64,000 nucleotides of DNA. Origin: Nitrospira sp. (GTDB taxonomy: Bacteria; Nitrospirota; Nitrospiria; Nitrospirales; Nitrospiraceae). The DNA lies in the NCBI GenBank assembly GCA_025360665.1, contig JANYBU010000288.1, positions 9,347 to 73,346 of the forward strand, read 5' to 3'. Shown here one piece after another: positions 16,255 through 23,760 of this stretch. Position 1 is the stretch's first letter, and every line of letters starts with the position of its first letter. Under the pieces are notes generated by a model, which had not been told where the DNA came from, did not search any database, and worked only from the letters and a program-made list of their open reading frames with translations. The position numbers and the translations under genes are program-made.

Positions 16255-17991
16255 ATGGGTATTATGTCCTCGTTATTTGCCGGTGTGAGCGGTCTCAACG
16301 CCAATGGCACCGCCCTATCGGTGATTGGGAACAATATTGCCAATATGTCCACGGTGGGGTTCAAGTCCAGCAAAGCGAGCTTCGCCGATCTGATCAGTTC
16401 CTCTATTTCAGGCGGATCCGGCGCTGTCCAGACGGGAATCGGCGTGGCGCTGACCTCAGTGGAAGGCAACTTCTCACAAGGTTCCTTGGCGACCTCGTCG
16501 AACGTCCTCGATATGGCAATTGACGGTAACGGATTCTTCGTGGTGAAAGATGCCCAGGGAGGAACCTTTTACAGCCGAGCAGGGTCGTTCCGGTTGGACA
16601 AGAATAACAATGTCGTCGATCCCAGTGGTTTCGAGTTGCAAGGATTTCTCGCTGACACCAACGGGACGATTACCGGGTCGATCGGCAATGTGGCCCTTCC
16701 CTCCACCACCGCATCGCCCAAAGCGACGGACCAGGCGTTTCTTGCCGCAAACTTGAACTCGGCGACGGCGGTCACGGGGGTGAAAGGAGCTCTCGTCGGC
16801 TCCGCAACGTCCGCCACGACCTCCGCAGCCGGCAATCTTTCGTTTAACATTAATCTGAACGGCGACGGCGTTCAGACCGTGACCGTGGCTGCCGGTTCGA
16901 CCGGTGCGGCCTTAGCCGCGCTGATTCAGAACGCCGTGCGGGGCTTGACGCCTGCCGATCCGTTCCTCACCGCAGCCTATTCGGGCTTCACCGCCTCGGT
17001 CAATGCGTCAGGGACCTTCACCTTCACTTCAGGACTCGCCGGAAAGACAGATAATAGTACCACGGGCATCGGAACAGTCGTCATCGCTGCCAACGGCGCC
17101 GACACCTTGGCCGCGAACCTTAATATGCTAGCCGGTACCTCCACGACTGGCACGGACTTCGCCATATCCAATCCGACTGGGACCTCGGACTTCTCTACCT
17201 CCATGACCGTGTATGATTCCCTTGGGAATGGCCACCTCCTGACGACGTACTTTACCAATGTCGGGCGCAATACCTGGAACTATAATGTGACGGCGAACAG
17301 CAACGATGTGGTGACGGCCAACTATAATGCAGCCAACATGGATGCCACGCTCGGGATCACCAGGGTCGGGGCGGGGACCCTGACTTTTGGGACGAATGGC
17401 ACGTTGGACCGGGAGAGTGTGGCCCTCCGGTTCAATAACAATACGGCTGCTGGTGCAGCCGGGGCGGTGCCTGGACAGCTCCAGGTCGACTTTAACGGAG
17501 CGACGGCGAATCAGCTGATCACGTATAACTTTGGCACCAGCGTAACGACGGAAGGCGGGAATGGACTGGATGGCACGACCCAGTTTGGCTCCCAATCGGC
17601 GGTGGTCCAACTGACTCAAGATGGCTATGCGGCCGGCTCCCTCCAGGCCTTCTCGGTTGATGGGAACGGCATCATCAATGGACGATTTTCCAATGGCCAG
17701 CTGAGGGCGTTGGCCCAGGTCGTGTTGGCACGATTTCCTGACCCGCTTGGATTGACCAGAACCGGTAACAATACGTTTGCGCAGTCCGGTAACTCAGGGC
17801 AACCGGTGACGGGCGTGCCGGAGAATGCGGGATTGGGGAAATTAAAATCCAACACGCTGGAACTGTCCAATGTCGACTTGGGCGAAAGTTTTATTGACAT
17901 GATCGCAGCCCAACGAGGTTTCCAAGCCAACTCCCGCGTCATCACGACAGCAGACGAGATTCTCCAAGAGCTCGTCAACCTCAAACGGTAG
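16255..17991 (+). CDS. flgE: flagellar hook protein FlgE
   Basis: 578 residues, on the long side for FlgE (often 400-450). The N-terminal rod/hook signature is clear (SLFAGVSGLNANGTALSVIGNNIANMSTVGFKSS), the FlgE/F/G core follows (VLDMAIDGNGFFVVKDAQGGTFYSRAGSF), and the C-terminal helix is NVDLGESFIDMIAAQRGFQANSRVITTADEILQELVNLKR. The extra length is a central surface domain, rich in Ala/Thr/Asn, around residues 170-370. It forms the universal joint of the flagellum. The ribosome site AAAGGAGG is strong; ATG 16264 is a possible second start. Confidence 0.95.
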   Translation: MGIMSSLFAGVSGLNANGTALSVIGNNIANMSTVGFKSSKASFADLISSSISGGSGAVQTGIGVALTSVEGNFSQGSLATSSNVLDMAIDGNGFFVVKDAQGGTFYSRAGSFRLDKNNNVVDPSGFELQGFLADTNGTITGSIGNVALPSTTASPKATDQAFLAANLNSATAVTGVKGALVGSATSATTSAAGNLSFNINLNGDGVQTVTVAAGSTGAALAALIQNAVRGLTPADPFLTAAYSGFTASVNASGTFTFTSGLAGKTDNSTTGIGTVVIAANGADTLAANLNMLAGTSTTGTDFAISNPTGTSDFSTSMTVYDSLGNGHLLTTYFTNVGRNTWNYNVTANSNDVVTANYNAANMDATLGITRVGAGTLTFGTNGTLDRESVALRFNNNTAAGAAGAVPGQLQVDFNGATANQLITYNFGTSVTTEGGNGLDGTTQFGSQSAVVQLTQDGYAAGSLQAFSVDGNGIINGRFSNGQLRALAQVVLARFPDPLGLTRTGNNTFAQSGNSGQPVTGVPENAGLGKLKSNTLELSNVDLGESFIDMIAAQRGFQANSRVITTADEILQELVNLKR

Positions 17992-18302
17992 ACCCCAGCT
18001 ATGGGTGGGTCATGCGCCGCCGCGCGCGTGACCCAGCTCATGGGGCCATCCCGTTCCCCACAAGACAATACCTTCGTCATGACTCTGTCTCCTGGCCAGT
18101 GGTCCCGCGTCAGGATATTGACAACGTCAATCGTCTGGCAGCCTGTCGTATCTCCCCGCGTGCTTCGTTTGCCCTGTCACGAGGAATCACCGCATCTGGT
18201 ACAGCGTTTCTCGCATGGCGCGCATGATGCCGTGCGAGATTCTTGTGGCATACGCATTGCAAACTCCCCGTTCCTGTCATCGTTCGACTGGAGGAGGATC
18301 TT
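17992..18302. other. gene-free stretch between flgE and fliL
   Basis: No gene is supported in these 311 bases. They hold a sigma-54 promoter at 18246-18261 and a palindrome ATTGAC-AAC-GTCAAT at 18117-18131, about 140-155 bases upstream of the expected start, which could be an activator site. No strong terminator is evident after flgE. Confidence 0.5.
18246..18261 (+). promoter_or_regulatory. sigma-54 promoter for fliL operon
   Basis: TGGCATACGCATTGCA has GG at 18247-18248 and GC at 18259-18260 with ten bases between, an almost ideal -24/-12 element. The predicted start is about 18272, some 30 bases before the fliL ATG. Confidence 0.82.
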
Positions 18303-18875
18303 ATGGCAGATGCAGCAGCAGCCGCCGAAGCTGACAAAGCATCGGTATCCGGCCCGATCGGGATTTCCATGAAAATGGTTATCGTCATTGGAGTGGCCGC
18401 ACTCGTACTTGGTCTTGGGGGGGCCTTCGCGCTTTTCAAGCTCATGGCAGGAGGGCATGGGGGCGAGGAGGCGAAAACAGAGGCCAGCCCGGCGAAAGCG
18501 GAGAGTCATGGCGAAGCTGAACACAAACCCGCTGCAGCCGAGACGAAACAGGGAGCAGCAAAGGTCCCAGGCCCGGGGGTGATATTCGATGTAGAGCCCT
18601 TCATCGTCAACTTGGCCGATGCCCAGGAAGTCCGATATCTCAAACTGACTGTGAAGCTGGAGTTGGATAGTCATGAGGCGCCGGATGAACTGGCTAATCG
18701 AATCCCCCAGATACGCGACACGATTCTCGTGCTCTTGACCAGTAAGGACTCCGCGTCGATCCGAACCACCCAGGGGAAGTTCCAGTTGCGCGACGAAATT
18801 ACGCAACGGGTCAACAGCCTGCTCCCCAAGCCGGCGGTCCACACGGTGTATTTCACTGAATTCGTCGTGCAATAG
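18303..18875 (+). CDS. fliL: flagellar basal body-associated protein FliL
   Basis: 190 residues from ATG 18303, with GGAGGATCTT just upstream. The frame is open to 18243, but that start would lie upstream of the expected transcript. A short Ala-rich cytoplasmic segment is followed by one membrane helix (MVIVIGVAALVLGLGGAFALFKL), a Lys/Glu/Ala-rich linker, and the periplasmic FliL domain (FDVEPFIVNLADAQEVRYLKLTVKLELDS... IRDTILVLLTSKDSASI... VHTVYFTEFVVQ). FliL surrounds stator units and supports their engagement with the rotor. It heads fliL-M-N-O-P-Q-R-flhB-flhA. Confidence 0.94.
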   Translation: MADAAAAAEADKASVSGPIGISMKMVIVIGVAALVLGLGGAFALFKLMAGGHGGEEAKTEASPAKAESHGEAEHKPAAAETKQGAAKVPGPGVIFDVEPFIVNLADAQEVRYLKLTVKLELDSHEAPDELANRIPQIRDTILVLLTSKDSASIRTTQGKFQLRDEITQRVNSLLPKPAVHTVYFTEFVVQ

Positions 18876-18895
18876 CCAAGAGGAGGATTCGTCAT

Positions 18896-19870
18896 ATGGA
18901 AAAAATCCTCTCCCAAGACGAAATCGATGCGCTCCTAAAGGGTGTAGTGTCCGGCGAGGTTGAAGCAACACCGCAGGGCGCAGCGGCCGCCGCGACGGGG
19001 GCCAAGCAGTTCGATTTGTTCAATCAAGAACGGATTATTCGCGGGCGTATGCCGACGCTCGAGCTGATCAACGATCGCTTCATTCGTCGCCAAGCGGTTT
19101 CGTGGGGGACAGCGCTTCATGACACCATCGAATTTGTCGTCGTCGGCACACAAATCACCAAATTCGGCGAATTCCTCAAGAAAGTCCCCATGCCGTCCTC
19201 GATGAACGTGTTTCATATGGAACCGCTCCGCAGCAACGGGCTTTTCGTGATGGACGCGTTTCTTGTCTATCTGATTGTGGATTACTTTTTCGGAGGCAAA
19301 GGGCAGACGCACGTCAAACCGGAAGGTCGCGATTTCACTCCCATTCAGTTGCGCGTCATCAAGAAGCTGGTTGAGCAAGCCTTCCTCGATCTCGAAAAAG
19401 CCTGGGAGGCACTGATGCCGGTCAAGATCCAGCATGTGCGCTCGGAAAGTAATCCCCAATTTGCGATGGTGGTTTCCACATCCGAGATCGTCGCTGTCGT
19501 GACCCTGCAAGTTCTGATCGGCGAAACTGCGCGCGATCTGTTTATCGTCTATCCCTACTCCATGCTCGAACCCATCAAAGAAAAACTCTATTCAGGGCTG
19601 GTCTCCGATCATGTCGAGCAAGACGGAGGGTGGGCGGGCCGGTTTCGCGAGAGATTGCAAGACTGCCCGCTCAATATCACCGTTCGGCTCGGCACGGTCT
19701 CCGTCAAGGTGCGAGACGTTTTAAACTTTACGCCGGGGGACGTTATTGTGCTGGATCAACGGCCGGGCGATCCACTGGATTGTTATGTCGAGGGATACCT
19801 GAAGTTTCAAGGCAGTCCGGGTGTGTTCAAGGGCAACCATGCCTGTCGTGTGGCAAAGGTCATAACGTAA
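18896..19870 (+). CDS. fliM: flagellar motor switch protein FliM
   Basis: 324 residues. The N-terminal CheY-P-binding peptide is present (ILSQDEIDALLKGV). The middle CheC-like domain spans residues about 45-230 (RGRMPTLELINDRFIRRQAVSWGTALHDT... LEKAWEALMPVKIQHVRSESNPQFAMVVSTSEIVAVVT). The C-terminal SpoA domain carries NITVRLGTVSVKVRDVLNFTPGDVIVLDQ. FliM links CheY signalling to FliG in the C-ring. GAGGAGG lies 6-10 bases before the ATG. CheY binding implies chemotaxis genes elsewhere in the genome; none is in this window. Confidence 0.96.
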   Translation: MEKILSQDEIDALLKGVVSGEVEATPQGAAAAATGAKQFDLFNQERIIRGRMPTLELINDRFIRRQAVSWGTALHDTIEFVVVGTQITKFGEFLKKVPMPSSMNVFHMEPLRSNGLFVMDAFLVYLIVDYFFGGKGQTHVKPEGRDFTPIQLRVIKKLVEQAFLDLEKAWEALMPVKIQHVRSESNPQFAMVVSTSEIVAVVTLQVLIGETARDLFIVYPYSMLEPIKEKLYSGLVSDHVEQDGGWAGRFRERLQDCPLNITVRLGTVSVKVRDVLNFTPGDVIVLDQRPGDPLDCYVEGYLKFQGSPGVFKGNHACRVAKVIT

Positions 19871-19899
19871 GCGAGCCCTGTCGCTGAGGAGAATTGTCT

Positions 19900-20256
19900 A
19901 TGGCAGACATCGAAGTTACGAAGCCCGAATCGAGCGCGTCCCCCCTTCCGGCGGCGTCGTTTCCGTCTGTCGATAATGGGGGAGCAGTGCCGGCTCAAAA
20001 AAACCTGGATTTCATCCTCGATATTCCCATGCAGGTGACCGTGCAGGTGGGGTCAACCAAGATGGCGATTCGTGATCTGCTTCAGCTCGGACAAGGGTCC
20101 GTGGTCGAACTGGAAAAGCTTGCGGGCGAGGCGATGGAAGTGTTGGTCAATAACAAGCTGGTTGCGCGAGGCGAAGTGGTGGTAGTGAACGAGAAATACG
20201 GCATCCGGCTGACCGATGTCATCAGTACGGTCGAGCGGGTTCAGCAACTCGGATAG
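19900..20256 (+). CDS. fliN: flagellar motor switch protein FliN
   Basis: 118 residues from ATG 19900 (GAGGAG 7 bases upstream); TTG 19894 is an in-frame but less likely start. After a variable Pro/Ser-rich N-terminus comes a single SpoA domain typical of FliN (NLDFILDIPMQVTVQVGSTKMAIRDLLQLGQGSVVELEKLAGEAMEVLVNNKLVARGEVVVVNEKYGIRLTDVIS). FliN forms the base of the C-ring with FliM and binds FliH, so it is a direct candidate contact for the receiver-FliH fusion upstream. Confidence 0.96.
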   Translation: MADIEVTKPESSASPLPAASFPSVDNGGAVPAQKNLDFILDIPMQVTVQVGSTKMAIRDLLQLGQGSVVELEKLAGEAMEVLVNNKLVARGEVVVVNEKYGIRLTDVISTVERVQQLG

Positions 20257-20278
20257 GAAGAGGGGGGACGAAGACGGC

Positions 20279-20683
20279 ATGGTCGATTTTTGGGACAGTT
20301 TCTTGCGGATGGCTTCCGCCCTCGCCCTTGTCCTGGCTCTTATCGCCGGGCTGGTCGCTCTGGTTCGCCGGTTTGCGGGCACCCGCTTGTTTGCCGGCAC
20401 TCGCTTGTTTGCGCCTGTGACCACACCAATCGTCCAGGTGCTCGGCAGCGGCTACATTGGCCCGCGCAAAACGATCTCGCTCGTATCAGTGGCCGGAGAG
20501 TTCCTGATTGTCGGCGCGACCTCGACTGACCTGGTCTCATTTGGGCGGATCACCGATCAGGAGCAGGTCCGGCAATTGTTATCGAAGGGGGCTTCCGGCA
20601 CGTCAATGGTCTCTCCAGGGCTTTCATCGGGCCTTCCAGCCCAGGCGTCTACAGAGATGAAAGGCGGCCATGCCACTGCGTGA
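20279..20683 (+). CDS. fliO: flagellar export protein FliO
   Basis: 134 residues from ATG 20279, preceded by a GA-rich ribosome site. One membrane helix near the N-terminus (ASALALVLALIAGLVALVRRF) is followed by the small cytoplasmic FliO domain (VLGSGYIGPRKTISLVSVAGEFLIVGATSTDLVSFGRI). FliO is an assembly factor for the FliP ring. A six-residue duplication (AGTRLF twice, residues about 33-44) sits just after the membrane helix. It overlaps fliP by 14 bases. Confidence 0.9.
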   Translation: MVDFWDSFLRMASALALVLALIAGLVALVRRFAGTRLFAGTRLFAPVTTPIVQVLGSGYIGPRKTISLVSVAGEFLIVGATSTDLVSFGRITDQEQVRQLLSKGASGTSMVSPGLSSGLPAQASTEMKGGHATA

Positions 20684-21476
20684 TCGTTGGCTGACGGTAC
20701 CGGCTCTTTCTCCTCGACGCCGGCATGAGTACCGGACGCGTGTACTTTTCGGCGCACTGATGGTGTGTTTGTGTCTTGGCCTCGCACACGATGCCGCGGG
20801 CGGGACCAACCCGTCTGTCACCATCGATTTGGGACAAACCGGTCCGAAGCAAACCGCTGTTGTTTTTCAAATCCTCGCGCTGTTAACGGTGCTCTCGCTC
20901 GCGCCGGCGTTCTTTATCATGGTCACGTCCTTTACCAGAATCGTTATCGTGCTCTCATTCCTCCGCCAGGCGTTGGGGACGCAGCAAGTGCCCCCGAACC
21001 AAGTCCTGATCAGTTTGGCCTTGTTCCTCACAGTCTTCGTCATGGCTCCGGTAGGGCAGACAGTGTATAGCCAGGCGGTCGGGCCGCTGCTTGCCGAACA
21101 GATTTCCTATGAGGAGGCTTGGGGAAAAGGCATTCAGCCGATTCGCGCCTTCATGCTGAGACAGGTCCGCGATAAGGATCTGGAGCTCTTCATCGATCTC
21201 AGCAAGATTCCGAAGCCGGAAACGGTCGATCAGGTGCCCATTCATGTGGTGATTCCTGCCTTTATTTTGAGCGAATTGAGGGTCTCGTTTCAAATCGGGT
21301 TCTTGATTTACATTCCGTTTCTGATCATCGACATGGTGGTGGCCAGCATTCTGATGGCCATGGGCATGATGATGCTGCCGCCGGTCATGATATCCCTCCC
21401 GTTCAAACTCATTCTCTTTGTGCTGGCCGACGGGTGGTATCTGATCGTCGGGTCACTGGTGAGAAGCTTTCAATGA
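20670..21476 (+). CDS. fliP: flagellar export gate protein FliP
   Basis: 268 residues. An N-terminal signal-like helix (VLFGALMVCLCLGLAHDAAGG) precedes the FliP family core: the QTAVVFQILALLTVLSLAPAFFIMVTSFTRIVIVLSFLRQALGTQQVPPNQVLISLALFLTVFVM region and the C-terminal segment VIPAFILSELRVSFQIGFLIYIPFLIIDMVVASILMAMGMMMLPPVMISLPFKLILFVLADGW, with four membrane helices. Five FliP copies form the core of the export channel with FliQ and FliR. It is followed by a 112-base gap without a gene before fliQ. Confidence 0.96.
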   Translation: MPLRDRWLTVPALSPRRRHEYRTRVLFGALMVCLCLGLAHDAAGGTNPSVTIDLGQTGPKQTAVVFQILALLTVLSLAPAFFIMVTSFTRIVIVLSFLRQALGTQQVPPNQVLISLALFLTVFVMAPVGQTVYSQAVGPLLAEQISYEEAWGKGIQPIRAFMLRQVRDKDLELFIDLSKIPKPETVDQVPIHVVIPAFILSELRVSFQIGFLIYIPFLIIDMVVASILMAMGMMMLPPVMISLPFKLILFVLADGWYLIVGSLVRSFQ

Positions 21477-21588
21477 GCAAGCGAGAGGTGGGAGATCAGA
21501 GGCAAGGTGGTGTGCGCTTCGAGGATGTTCCCAGCGTCTCAAGCCACGAGTCTCGAGCCTTAAGCGAGATTCGAGAGGAGCGAGCGAG

Positions 21589-21858
21589 ATGACTCCTGAG
21601 ATGGTGACAGAGCTAGGCCGTCAGGCGTTAGAAACCACGCTTCTCGTGTCCGCGCCCATTCTGGGCCTTAGTTTGGTCGTCGGACTTGCGGTCAGTATCC
21701 TGCAGGCCATGACGCAACTGAACGAAGCTACCCTGACGTTTGTCCCCAAGGTGCTGGCCGTGTTCGCCGCTATCGTCGTGTTCATGCCATGGATGTTGGG
21801 CGTGTTGACGTCGTTCATGACGCAGATATTCAGCAGTATTCCAAACTACGTGCACTGA
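21589..21858 (+). CDS. fliQ: flagellar export gate protein FliQ
   Basis: 89 residues, the standard length, with two membrane helices (LVSAPILGLSLVVGLAVSILQAMTQLNEATLTFVPKVLAVFAAIVVFMPWMLGVLTSFM). The signature QAMTQLNEATLTFVPK is typical of FliQ/SctS. Four copies wrap the FliP-FliR helical assembly. GAGAGGAGCGAGCG precedes the ATG. FliR begins 20 bases after the stop. Confidence 0.96.
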   Translation: MTPEMVTELGRQALETTLLVSAPILGLSLVVGLAVSILQAMTQLNEATLTFVPKVLAVFAAIVVFMPWMLGVLTSFMTQIFSSIPNYVH

Positions 21859-21878
21859 CGCAGGCCATCAAGAGAGCC

Positions 21879-22667
21879 ATGAACTTTACGCAACCGCTGC
21901 ATATTCTACTGCCTGAGTTTCAGTCCTTCCTCGTCGTGGCTTCCCGTACCGGAGGGATCGTGGCGGCCATTCCTATGTTAAGCGGACGCACCGTTCCCCC
22001 TCGGGTCAAAGTGGCACTCGTGCTTATGCTGGCCCTCGTGTTGGCCCCGGCGATTCAACTCCCTCCGACTCCACCGGACGCCGCTGCCATGACGGCGGGT
22101 CTTGCGAGTGAATTGTTGATTGGCTTCGTGATCGGTATGGCCGTCCGATTACTCTTTTCAGCGCTCGAGGTTGCCGGAGAACTTGCCGGAAGCCAGATGG
22201 GGTTCAGCATCGTCCAATTATTGGATCCGATGACGTCAGTATCGACGCCGATGGTCGGGCAATTGTTTACCGTCATCGGGTCGTTGGTCTTCCTCTCGCT
22301 GAATGCCCACATGATGGTTGTGGCCGCCATTGTGTCCAGCTACGAGTCCATTCCGCCGTTCGGCGCGACCCTTTCGCCTGCCGTCGGGGAGGAAGTGCTG
22401 CATCTGTCGCAACATATGTTTGTGGTGGCGGTGAAGCTGGCGGGACCGGTTCTCGTGGCCGTAGCCCTCATTAATATTTTACTGGCCATGTTGGGGCGAG
22501 CCGTCACGCAGATCAATATCTTCGTGCTCAGTTTTCCTCTGACCATCGCTGCCGGGTTACTGGTCTTGGGCTTGGCCTTGCCCTTCATGGTCTCGCTGTT
22601 CGAACGGGAATTCATCGGATTGCACGAGACGATCGACGGGCTCTTGAGGGTCTTGGGGCATGGCTGA
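21879..22667 (+). CDS. fliR: flagellar export gate protein FliR
   Basis: 262 residues from ATG 21879, the usual size; the frame is open into fliQ but homology begins at FTQPLHILLPEFQSFLVVASRTGGIVAAIPMLSG. Six membrane helices are visible, with family features such as GRTVPPRVKVALVLMLALVLAP, GLASELLIGFVIGMAVRLLFSALEVAGELAGSQMGFS and the C-terminal FPLTIAAGLLVLGLALPFMVSLF. FliR is the single-copy subunit of the export gate and contacts FlhB. It overlaps flhB by 8 bases. Confidence 0.95.
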   Translation: MNFTQPLHILLPEFQSFLVVASRTGGIVAAIPMLSGRTVPPRVKVALVLMLALVLAPAIQLPPTPPDAAAMTAGLASELLIGFVIGMAVRLLFSALEVAGELAGSQMGFSIVQLLDPMTSVSTPMVGQLFTVIGSLVFLSLNAHMMVVAAIVSSYESIPPFGATLSPAVGEEVLHLSQHMFVVAVKLAGPVLVAVALINILLAMLGRAVTQINIFVLSFPLTIAAGLLVLGLALPFMVSLFEREFIGLHETIDGLLRVLGHG

Positions 22668-23748
22668 CGATAAAGATAACAAGACAGAACCGGCGAGTGA
22701 GAAACGAAAAGCGGATGCCCGCCTGGAGGGCAACATCGCGGTCAGCCGCGATGTGACCACTGCGGCCATGCAGGTCGCAGGGCTCGGGCTGTTATTTTTC
22801 CTGATCCGCCCCGGTGTGCAACAACTGACCGATGTGATCCGCGTGGGGTTGTCTGGGTCGTTTGATCGAATGCTCCAGGCGAGTCTTACGGTCGATCAGA
22901 TTCATGCATTGGTCGTGCAGGTCGGCATCACCACCATATTGCTTATGCTTCCGTTGTTGGGTGTCCTCGCGCTCGCAGGAGTCGGTGCATCGCTCGCACA
23001 GACGGGGTTTTTGTGGAAGTCCACGTTGCCGTTTGACATCTCGCGATTGAATCCGATGAAAGGGTTTTCTCGACTCGTGTCGCTCCGGTCTCTCTCGGAG
23101 CTGATCAAAGCCCTGCTCAAAATCTCGGTTATCGCCGGCATTGGGGTGTTCGTCCTTCGAGGGGAGATCGGACGTCTTCCTGAACTCGTGGAATATGACG
23201 TGTGGGGACTCATGACCGTCATGGGATGGCTGACGCTCAAGGTCGCCGTCTCGGTCACCGGCGCGATCGTCGTCGTCGCGGGAGCGGACTATTTCTATCA
23301 ACGGTTCGAATGGGAACGCTCGCTGCGAATGTCCCATGCAGAGGTGAAGGAAGAACATCGCAGTTCGGAAGGTGACCCGCAGATCAAGAGCCGTGTGCGG
23401 AGCATGCAGCGGGAGATGATGAAGAAACGCATGATGGCCGCAGTGCCGACGGCGGACGTCGTCGTGACCAACCCGACGCACCTTGCCGTCGCGCTCAAAT
23501 ACGACACCGCGCGCCCTGGTGCACCCATTGTCGTCGCCAAGGGGGCTGGCCATCTGGCGGAGCGAATTCGTGAAGTGGCCAGGCAGCATGGCGTGTCAGT
23601 GGTGGAGAATAAGTTTGTTGCCCGCACGCTCTACAAACTCGTGGAGATCGGCAAGGAAATTCCTGCCGATCTCTATCTGGCGGTGGCAGAAATTTTGGCA
23701 TTTGTCTATCGCGCACGGGGTTTCACGCCTAAACAGGCGCCACGGTAA
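22660..23748 (+). CDS. flhB: flagellar export protein FlhB
   Basis: 362 residues. The N-terminal basic segment (DKDNKTEPASEKRKADARLEGNIAVSRDV) and four membrane helices lead to the cytoplasmic domain with the autocleavage motif NPTH at residues 271-274 (VVVTNPTHLAVALKY). FlhB switches the export machine from rod/hook to filament substrates after cleavage at N-P and interaction with FliK. All signature residues are intact. flhA follows after 12 bases. Confidence 0.96.
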   Translation: MADDKDNKTEPASEKRKADARLEGNIAVSRDVTTAAMQVAGLGLLFFLIRPGVQQLTDVIRVGLSGSFDRMLQASLTVDQIHALVVQVGITTILLMLPLLGVLALAGVGASLAQTGFLWKSTLPFDISRLNPMKGFSRLVSLRSLSELIKALLKISVIAGIGVFVLRGEIGRLPELVEYDVWGLMTVMGWLTLKVAVSVTGAIVVVAGADYFYQRFEWERSLRMSHAEVKEEHRSSEGDPQIKSRVRSMQREMMKKRMMAAVPTADVVVTNPTHLAVALKYDTARPGAPIVVAKGAGHLAERIREVARQHGVSVVENKFVARTLYKLVEIGKEIPADLYLAVAEILAFVYRARGFTPKQAPR

Positions 23749-23760
23749 GGCATCACTATT

